Shown here piece after piece: positions 1-6,289 of a DNA stretch of 7,143 nt. The DNA is taken from contig DATICE010000024.1 of the NCBI GenBank assembly GCA_035456985.1, positions 1 through 7,143 of the forward strand, read 5' to 3'. The position numbers and the translations under genes were made by a program. Source of the stretch: SG8-41 sp035456985. Lineage in GTDB: Bacteria; Pseudomonadota; Gammaproteobacteria; Burkholderiales; SG8-41. The notes beneath the pieces were generated by a model. The model was not told where the DNA came from and ran no database searches. It saw only the letters and a program-made list of their open reading frames with translations. How positions within the stretch are numbered: the first letter of the stretch is position 1; every line of letters starts with the position of its first letter.

Positions 1-2022
<2,022 letters not shown>

Positions 2023-2027
2023 AACGG

Positions 2028-2033
2028 CTCCCT
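2028..2033 (-). promoter_or_regulatory. Ribosome binding site of hppA
   Basis: On the minus strand AGGGAG stands 5 nt before the ATG at 2022. It is the clearest Shine-Dalgarno sequence in the window and fixes the hppA start. A second ATG 7 nt downstream is out of frame. The RBS sits in the 24-bp gap after the pfp stop codon, so hppA has its own translation initiation within a probable shared transcript. Confidence 0.75.
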
Positions 2034-2046
2034 GTGTTGGTACTTT

Positions 2047-3309
2047 TCAGATCTTGAAGGCGGTATTCAGCTTCTTGGCCACCGGAACGTTCTTAAGCTT
2101 CACGTACGCGGGCAGTCCGTTGCGGTACGGCGGGTAGTCCTCGCCCTGCACCAGCGGCTCCAGGTACTGCCGGCATTTCGCGGTGATGTGAAAGCCGTCC
2201 TCGGTGATGAAGTCTCGCGGCATCATCTTCTCGTGGTTGGCGATGTCCTTGAGATCTGCCACCCCGATGGTCCAGCGATAGGGCTTGTTCGATTTCCTGA
2301 CGATGATGGGCATGACGCCGCTGCGCCCCTTCACGGCGAGCTCCACAGCGGCCTTGCCCACGGCGTACGACTGCAGCACGTCCGTCTTAGAGGCGATGTG
2401 ACGGGCGGAGCGCTGCAGGTAGTCGGCCACGGCCCAGTGGTACTTCTGCTTGAGCTTGTCCTGGACCAGTTGCGCGATCAGCGGCGCGACGCCGCCCAGT
2501 TGCGCGTGGCCAAACGCGTCACGCAGGCCCGACTCCGACAGGAACTTGCCGTCCGGTCGGCGCAGGCCTTCGGACGCGGCGACGGCGCAGTAGCCGTATT
2601 TGCCGACCGTCTCGGTCACCTTTGCGAGGAAGCGCTCCTCGTCGAACGCAATCTCGGGAAACAGCAGGATATGGGGCGCCTCGCCCGCCTTGTCCTGGGC
2701 CAGGCCGCACGCCGCAGTGATCCAGCCTGCATGCCGTCCCATGACTTCCAGGATGAAGACCCGGGTCGAGGTGCGCGCCATGGAGGCCACGTCGTAGCCG
2801 GCCTCGCGGATGCTGGTTGCGACGTACTTGGCGACAGATCCGAAACCCGGGCAGCAGTCGGTGATCGCGAGATCGTTGTCCACGGTCTTGGGAATGCCGA
2901 CGCAGACGAGGGGATAGCCCAATGCCTGCGCGACCTGCGACACCTTGTGCGAGGTGTCCGCAGAATCGTTGCCGCCGTTGTAGAAAAAGTAGCCGATATC
3001 GTGCGCCCGGAATACCTCGATCAGCCGCTCGTACTGCACGCGGCTTTCTTCCGGGCTCTTCAGCTTGTAGCGGCACGAGCCGAACGCCCCGCCGGGGGTG
3101 TAGCGCAGCGCGCGGATCGCCGCCGCCGGCTCCCGCGACGTGTCGATGAGATCCTCGGTCAGCGCACCGATGATGCCGTCGCGCCCGGCGTAGACCTTCC
3201 CGATCCTGCTCTTGTGCTTGCGCGCGGTCTCGATGACGGCGCAGGCGGTGGTGTTGATTGTAGCGGTGACACCCCCGGACTGGGCGTAGAAGGCATTTTT
3301 CCTGGTCAT
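2047..3309 (-). CDS. pfp: Pyrophosphate-dependent 6-phosphofructokinase
   Basis: Cytosolic PfkA-family enzyme of 420 residues that reversibly phosphorylates fructose 6-phosphate to fructose 1,6-bisphosphate with PPi as donor. The family core is complete: QSGG at 10-13, YNGGNDS at 110-116, PKTVDND at 140-146 with the catalytic base Asp144, and MGRHAGW at 190-196 for sugar-phosphate binding. Two positions indicate PPi rather than ATP: Asp115, where ATP-using enzymes have the Gly of GGDG, and Lys141, where they have the Gly of PGTIDND. Asn114 replaces the usual first Asp of GGDD. I chose the ATG at 3309 because homology begins there (MTRKNAFYAQSGG); the frame extends upstream to 3558, but that part overlaps the adenylate kinase gene and looks like a shadow. 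No good Shine-Dalgarno is visible. The gene lies 64 bp after adk and 24 bp before hppA, which supports a PPi-linked role. Because the reaction is reversible, it could serve glycolysis, gluconeogenesis, or the bisphosphatase steps of a Calvin cycle. Confidence 0.93.
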   Translation of the reverse strand: MTRKNAFYAQSGGVTATINTTACAVIETARKHKSRIGKVYAGRDGIIGALTEDLIDTSREPAAAIRALRYTPGGAFGSCRYKLKSPEESRVQYERLIEVFRAHDIGYFFYNGGNDSADTSHKVSQVAQALGYPLVCVGIPKTVDNDLAITDCCPGFGSVAKYVATSIREAGYDVASMARTSTRVFILEVMGRHAGWITAACGLAQDKAGEAPHILLFPEIAFDEERFLAKVTETVGKYGYCAVAASEGLRRPDGKFLSESGLRDAFGHAQLGGVAPLIAQLVQDKLKQKYHWAVADYLQRSARHIASKTDVLQSYAVGKAAVELAVKGRSGVMPIIVRKSNKPYRWTIGVADLKDIANHEKMMPRDFITEDGFHITAKCRQYLEPLVQGEDYPPYRNGLPAYVKLKNVPVAKKLNTAFKI

Positions 3310-3337
3310 GACAGTGGGAAGGTCTGAAACGGGCGCT

Positions 3338-3343
3338 ATTTTA
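3338..3343 (-). promoter_or_regulatory. Possible -10 box upstream of pfp (weak)
   Basis: In the 64-bp adk-pfp gap the minus strand has TAAAAT, an AT-rich island in GC-rich surroundings, ending 28 nt before the pfp ATG. It matches a sigma-70 -10 hexamer at five of six positions, but no convincing -35 box lies 16-18 nt upstream. It may be an internal promoter of the module, or simply an AU-rich mRNA cleavage or leader site. Confidence 0.2.
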
Positions 3344-3373
3344 CGCGAGTCGGTGGGTGGGGAGCGCGCGTCG

Positions 3374-4030
3374 TCATTTGATGCCCAGGGCGGCAAATAC
3401 CCGGGCCCGGGAAGCGTCGACGCTGCCGCTGCCGTCGACGCGGACATAACGCGGCGCCGCGGGCCCGCCCGCCGCCTGCTGCCGGTAAAAGTCGAGGAGC
3501 GGCCCGGTCTGCGCGTGATAGGCGGCGATGCGGTTGCGCACCGTGTCCTCGGCGTCATCGGCGCGCACGCTGAGCGGCTCGCCGGTAATGTCGTCCGCGC
3601 CTGCGACTTTGGGCGGATTCCGGGTGACGTGGTAGACGCGTCCGGAGGGCAGGTGAGTGCGGCGTCCGGTCATGCGCTCGATCACTTCCTCGTCCGGCAC
3701 GTGGAGCTCGAGGACGATGTCGATGCCGACACCGGCATCTCGCAGCGCCCGTGCCTGCTCGAGCGTTCTCGGAAAACCGTCGAGGATGAAGCCGGCAGCA
3801 CAGTCGTCCGCTTTCACGCGCTCATGGACCAGCTCGACGACCAGGCGGTCGGGGACGAGCTCCCCGCGCTTCATGTAACCCTCCGCCTCGCGGCCACGGG
3901 CAGTGCCGGCGGCGACCGCGGCACGCAGCATGTCGCCCGTCGAGATCTGGGCGATCTTCAGGCGCTCCCTGAGGGCCGCCGCGTGCGTTCCTTTGCCGGC
4001 GCCCGGCATTCCCACGAGCACGATCCTCAT
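3374..4030 (-). CDS. adk: Adenylate kinase, second (promoter-distal) tandem copy
   Basis: Cytosolic nucleotide kinase of 218 residues catalysing ATP + AMP to 2 ADP. The P-loop is GMPGAGKGT at 7-15, with Met8 where E. coli Adk has Ala, followed by His16 instead of the usual Gln. The AMP and phosphate-binding arginines are all present at their E. coli positions: Arg36 (TGDMLR), Arg88 (DGFPRT), Arg123, Arg156 and Arg167. The lid (about 122-159) has His126, Ser129, Asp146 and Thr149, the polar network of Gram-negative enzymes, and no zinc cysteines. The protein is about 60% identical by eye to the neighbouring copy, with one gap near the C-terminus. It looks catalytically intact, but it has diverged further from the consensus than its neighbour in the P-loop flank and residues 180-192. 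The ATG at 4030 gives a full-length protein; no clear Shine-Dalgarno precedes it. It begins 35 bp after the other adk copy and ends 64 bp before pfp. A specialised role in AMP recycling next to PPi metabolism is inference. Confidence 0.93.
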   Translation of the reverse strand: MRIVLVGMPGAGKGTHAAALRERLKIAQISTGDMLRAAVAAGTARGREAEGYMKRGELVPDRLVVELVHERVKADDCAAGFILDGFPRTLEQARALRDAGVGIDIVLELHVPDEEVIERMTGRRTHLPSGRVYHVTRNPPKVAGADDITGEPLSVRADDAEDTVRNRIAAYHAQTGPLLDFYRQQAAGGPAAPRYVRVDGSGSVDASRARVFAALGIK

Positions 4031-4041
4031 CGTTCGTTGAC

Positions 4042-4063
4042 AGCCGGCGCTGCGTTTCCGGCT
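4042..4063 (-). other. Stem-loop between the two adk genes
   Basis: The 35-bp spacer between the adenylate kinase genes holds a perfect 6-bp inverted repeat, AGCCGG and CCGGCT on either strand, with a 10-nt loop. In the transcript it would end 11 nt before the downstream adk ATG. There is no following U-run, so it is not an intrinsic terminator. It could stabilise the upstream message or modulate initiation at the downstream start, which lacks an obvious Shine-Dalgarno; a chance fold is also possible. Confidence 0.35.
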
Positions 4064-4065
4064 CG

Positions 4066-4728
4066 CTAGCTCCTGGTGGAGAGTGCGGCGAAGAGCTTGT
4101 CGCGGATGTGCTCGATCGATCCCTTGCCGTAGATATTGACGTAGAGCGGAGCGCGCAGCTCTCCCCGCTCGCGTTGCTTCATGTAGTAGGCGATGAGGGG
4201 CTTGGTGAGGGAATGGTAGGTCACGATGCGGCGCCTGGCCGTTTCCTCGTTGTCGTCCGGACGCTGGATCAAGGGCTCGCCGGTGACGTCGTCCTTGCCC
4301 GGCACTCGCGGCGGATTGAACTCGGTATGGTAGGTGCGGCCGGACGCCGGGTGCACGCGCCTTCCGGTCATCCGCCGCAGGATTTCGTCGTCGTTGACCT
4401 CGATCTCCACCACGCAGTCAATGTCGATGCCGGCATCGCGCAGCGCTTCGGCCTGGGCGACCGTGCGCGGGAAGCCGTCGATGATGAAGCCCCGTGCGCA
4501 GTCGGGCTGCTTCACCCGCTGCTTGACCAGCTCGATCACCAGATGATCGGGCACCAGCTCGCCGCGGTCCATGTAGCTCCGGGCTTCCCGCCCGAGGGCC
4601 GTGCCGGCCTTGATCTCGCCCCGCAGCATGTCGCCGGTCGAAATCTGGGGGATTCCGTATCTCTCGATAAGGAAGCGGGCCTGCGTGCCCTTGCCGGCAC
4701 CGGGCATGCCCAGAAGTATTATTCTCAT
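4066..4728 (-). CDS. adk: Adenylate kinase, first (promoter-proximal) tandem copy
   Basis: Adenylate kinase of 220 residues and the more canonical of the two copies. It has P-loop GMPGAGKGTQ at 7-16 (again Met8 rather than Ala), QISTGDMLR at 28-36, DGFPRT at 84-89, TGRR at 121-124 and the lid residues His126, Ser129, Asp146, Thr149 without zinc cysteines. Arg36, Arg88, Arg123, Arg156 and Arg167 are retained, so activity is expected. The C-terminal strand reads YVNIYGKGS, where most relatives have a VDG-type turn. The ATG at 4728 matches the family start. Only four bases (4729-4732) and a TA separate it from the 410-bp inverted-repeat element, so its native leader has been replaced: the nearest Shine-Dalgarno-like string (GATAGG, 9 nt upstream) lies inside the element's terminal repeat. 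Before insertion the gene apparently began 3 nt after the ubiH stop codon. Either copy could be the housekeeping enzyme; this one is the likelier by sequence. Confidence 0.95.
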   Translation of the reverse strand: MRIILLGMPGAGKGTQARFLIERYGIPQISTGDMLRGEIKAGTALGREARSYMDRGELVPDHLVIELVKQRVKQPDCARGFIIDGFPRTVAQAEALRDAGIDIDCVVEIEVNDDEILRRMTGRRVHPASGRTYHTEFNPPRVPGKDDVTGEPLIQRPDDNEETARRRIVTYHSLTKPLIAYYMKQRERGELRAPLYVNIYGKGSIEHIRDKLFAALSTRS

Positions 4729-4732
4729 GGCC

Positions 4733-4734
4733 TA
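4733..4734. repeat. TA target-site duplication, left copy
   Basis: TA directly abuts the left terminal inverted repeat and matches the TA at 5145-5146 on the other side. A TA duplication is typical of Tc1/mariner-IS630 elements and some IS5-family subgroups. A two-base match is weak alone, but the reconstructed empty site (ubiH stop, GCC, adk start) supports it. Confidence 0.6.
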
Positions 4735-4755
4735 GAGCCTATCTCAATAATAGGC
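4735..4755 (+). repeat. Left terminal inverted repeat (21 bp)
   Basis: Perfect reverse complement of 5124-5144. It contains its own palindrome, GCCTAT-CTCAATA-ATAGGC (6-bp arms, 7-nt loop), so each end can fold into a hairpin. On the minus strand it also contains TATTAT, a 5/6 match to a -10 box pointing towards adk, with only a poor candidate -35. Confidence 0.85.
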
Positions 4756-4805
4756 GCGTGATGCGTTGCGGCCAGGACGGGATGGATGCGAGGCGCACGG
4801 CGCAG

Positions 4806-4823
4806 GTCATATGTCGATATGGC
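4806..4823 (+). repeat. Left subterminal hairpin of the element
   Basis: GTCATAT-GTCG-ATATGGC folds as a 7-bp stem with one T/G wobble-type pair and a GTCG loop. It starts 71 bp inside the left end. Its partner at 5055-5072 has the same core in inverted orientation and differs at the third stem pair by a compensatory change (C-G here, A-T there). Confidence 0.6.
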
Positions 4824-4870
4824 CAAGCCGGGCAACAAAGCAGACGGCGCGCCGGAGCGTTGAGCAGGGG

Positions 4871-4884
4871 CCCCGCTTGCGGGG
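4871..4884. repeat. GC-rich hairpin within the element
   Basis: CCCCG-CTTG-CGGGG is a perfect 5-bp stem with a 4-nt loop. GGGG immediately precedes it and could compete for the same C-run. There is no T-tract on either side, so it is not an intrinsic terminator. It lies in the less symmetrical middle part of the element. Confidence 0.35.
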
Positions 4885-5054
4885 ATGCGACCGCAGAGGC
4901 GCGCATAGGCACGCGGATTGAATCCGGCGCGCTTGGCCCGCTCCGGGGTCGCACCTACGCCGATGGCGCAGGCACTGCTCCGCCCTCCGCGTGCCCCTGG
5001 CCACAACCCGCAGGGACGGGGCGATCTGGGCGCATCTTGTTGTCGGTAGCCCTT

Positions 5055-5072
5055 GCAATATCGACATATTGC
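5055..5072 (-). repeat. Right subterminal hairpin of the element
   Basis: GCAATAT-CGAC-ATATTGC is a perfect 7-bp inverted repeat with a 4-nt loop, lying 72 bp inside the right end. Read on the minus strand, its central 12 bases are identical to those of the left hairpin on the plus strand, making the pair a subterminal inverted repeat of the whole element. Confidence 0.65.
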
Positions 5073-5123
5073 CGCGGGCTATCCTCCTAAAGCTGCATCC
5101 CACATCGCCTCCGTCGCACACGT

Positions 5124-5144
5124 GCCTATTATTGAGATAGGCTC
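5124..5144 (-). repeat. Right terminal inverted repeat (21 bp)
   Basis: Perfect inverted copy of 4735-4755, ending GATAGGCTC at 5144. Its outermost base, read on the minus strand, supplies the G of the ubiH-like gene's TAG stop codon, and the adjacent TA supplies the other two bases. Confidence 0.85.
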
Positions 5145-6289
5145 TAACCGCGCGCGCCGAAGATCATGCGTCGCACGAGAAACTCCCGGGCGGGCGGGAA
5201 AGCGCCCAGCGCCGCGAGGCCCAGGCCGCGCGCAAGCCTCAATAGCGCGAGGTCGTTGGAGAAGAGGCGTACCAGCGAATCCGTGAAAAAAATCCCGCCG
5301 CCGCGGTCGAGCCGGCGCCGGGCCGCGTAGGCCCGGAGGAGCTCCGGCCCGCCGATATCCGCCGGATTGCAGTCCCGGACCAATGCTGCGAGCTCCCAGG
5401 CGTCGCGCAGCCCGAGGTTGAGACCCTGCCCGGCGACCGGATGCAGCGTCTGAGCGGCGTTGCCGACCACGACCGTGCGCGGTTCCGCAATATGGGCTGC
5501 AATCTTCAGGGCGAGCGGAACCCACGCGCGCCCCGTGGCGGCGAGAAAGCGCCCGAGCCGGTTCCCGAAGCCCGCCTGCAGCCGCTGCAGAAATTCGGCC
5601 TCGGTCAGCGCGCACAACTGCTGTGCGCGATCCGGCGCGGTCGTCCAGATCAGGGCGAGCGCCTCGCCCGTGGGCAACAGGGCGAGCGGCCCTTCGGGGG
5701 CAAAGCGCTCGTAGGCGACGTTGTGGTGCGGCGCCTCGCACGACACGCGGGCGGTCACCGCGGCCTGGCCGTAATCGCGGATGCGCGCCCCTGCGGCGGG
5801 CAGCGCGCCCCCATCAGCCACGGCGAGCAATCTCGCGCTGGCGCGACCGACGCCGGTGCCGGAGGCAAAACGCACGGCCGCCGCGTCGCTTCCCGCCTCG
5901 AGCGCGCTGGCCGCGGCCTGGATCCGATCCACGCCGCCTCCGCTGACCAGTGCGCCGGCGAGCGCCGCGGCGAGCGTCCCGTAATCCATCACGTAGCCGA
6001 GCGCCGGCACGCGCGCCTCCCGCGCGTCGAGCATTGCCTGTCCAAAGGCCCCGCGCTGGGAAACGTGGATGCGCTCGATGGGGGTCGCGCCCTTGAGTCC
6101 GTCCCAGACACCGAGCCGCTCCAGTATCAGGCGGCTGCCGTGAGAGAGCGCGATCGGGCGCGCATCCGCCGCAGCGGGCGCGGCCCGCGCCTCGAGCTGC
6201 CCGACCGCAAGGCCCGCCCCGCGCAGGGCGAGCGCGAGGGCGGCGCCGACGGGCCCGCCGCCCACGATCAGGACATCGTAGTCAGCCAT
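5144..6289 (-). CDS. ubiH: UbiH/UbiF-family FAD-dependent aromatic hydroxylase (ubiquinone biosynthesis)
   Basis: Flavoprotein monooxygenase of 381 residues, probably hydroxylating the ring of a polyprenyl-phenol intermediate of ubiquinone at the membrane face, using O2 and NAD(P)H. The N-terminal dinucleotide fold reads VLIVGGGPVG (6-15), with the acidic residue Glu33 (QLEAR) ending the second strand. The central DG motif region is VADGG at 157-161 and lacks the Ser and Arg of the classical PHBH motif. The FAD ribityl-binding segment starts GNAAQTLHPVAGQG at 276 and continues with NLGLRDA; this GN form is typical of the Ubi subfamily. Length is within the family's usual range of about 380-400. 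The ATG at 6289 lies inside the end of pepP (8-bp overlap, ATGGCTGA), suggesting translational coupling; no strong Shine-Dalgarno is present. The TAG stop is formed exactly at the junction with the 410-bp element. The pepP-ubiH arrangement is common in proteobacteria and supports ubiH over other family members, but ubiF or ubiI specificity cannot be excluded. Confidence 0.85.
   Translation of the reverse strand: MADYDVLIVGGGPVGAALALALRGAGLAVGQLEARAAPAAADARPIALSHGSRLILERLGVWDGLKGATPIERIHVSQRGAFGQAMLDAREARVPALGYVMDYGTLAAALAGALVSGGGVDRIQAAASALEAGSDAAAVRFASGTGVGRASARLLAVADGGALPAAGARIRDYGQAAVTARVSCEAPHHNVAYERFAPEGPLALLPTGEALALIWTTAPDRAQQLCALTEAEFLQRLQAGFGNRLGRFLAATGRAWVPLALKIAAHIAEPRTVVVGNAAQTLHPVAGQGLNLGLRDAWELAALVRDCNPADIGGPELLRAYAARRRLDRGGGIFFTDSLVRLFSNDLALLRLARGLGLAALGAFPPAREFLVRRMIFGARG
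5145..5146. repeat. TA target-site duplication, right copy
   Basis: TA abutting the right terminal repeat, matching 4733-4734. On the minus strand these two bases are the first two of the ubiH-like TAG stop codon. Confidence 0.6.

Larger units (their letters stand above)
4735..5144. mobile_element. 410-bp MITE-like non-autonomous element with terminal inverted repeats
   Basis: A 410-bp segment without a recognisable gene fills the space between the ubiH-like gene and the first adk. Its ends are a 21-bp perfect inverted repeat (4735-4755 and 5124-5144) beginning GAGCCTATC. The match extends to 25 of 26 bases (4735-4760 against 5119-5144). TA flanks both ends. About 71-72 bp in from each end is a hairpin with the same ATATGTCGATAT core, so the structure is symmetrical beyond the terminal repeats. 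Several GC-rich reading frames cross it on both strands, but none resembles a transposase, and the fragments PIIEIGS and LAISTY occur in outward frames at both ends simply because the repeats are inverted. This fits a miniature element mobilised in trans by a TA-targeting transposase. I do not recognise the family. An alternative is a chromosomal repeat maintained for its RNA or DNA structure. Confidence 0.75.

Noticed and set aside
2188..3327. A 379-codon plus-strand frame opposite pfp, and similar frames at 3308-4069 and 4108-4761 opposite the adk genes
   Set aside because: The minus-strand frames encode clear families with complete motifs. The plus-strand frames carry none and span gene boundaries in a way typical of shadows.
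3310..3558. An 83-codon N-terminal extension of pfp upstream of 3309
   Set aside because: It overlaps the end of adk, is Arg/Pro/Ser-rich without homology, and the family start matches the ATG at 3309.
4758..5090. A 110-codon plus-strand frame within the 410-bp element
   Set aside because: No recognisable domain, and its composition matches chance GC-rich frames. Its end simply reads through the subterminal repeat. No transposase signature is present.
5124..5144. The terminal repeat hairpin as an intrinsic terminator after ubiH
   Set aside because: The stem is only 6 bp and is AT-mixed, with a 7-nt loop and no following U-run. The same sequence occurs at the other end of the element, so a transposition end explains it better.
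4735..5144. A CRISPR array, tRNA or integron attachment site in the gene-free region
   Set aside because: There are no regularly spaced direct repeats, no cloverleaf with tRNA consensus bases and no integrase. The repeats are inverted and terminal instead.
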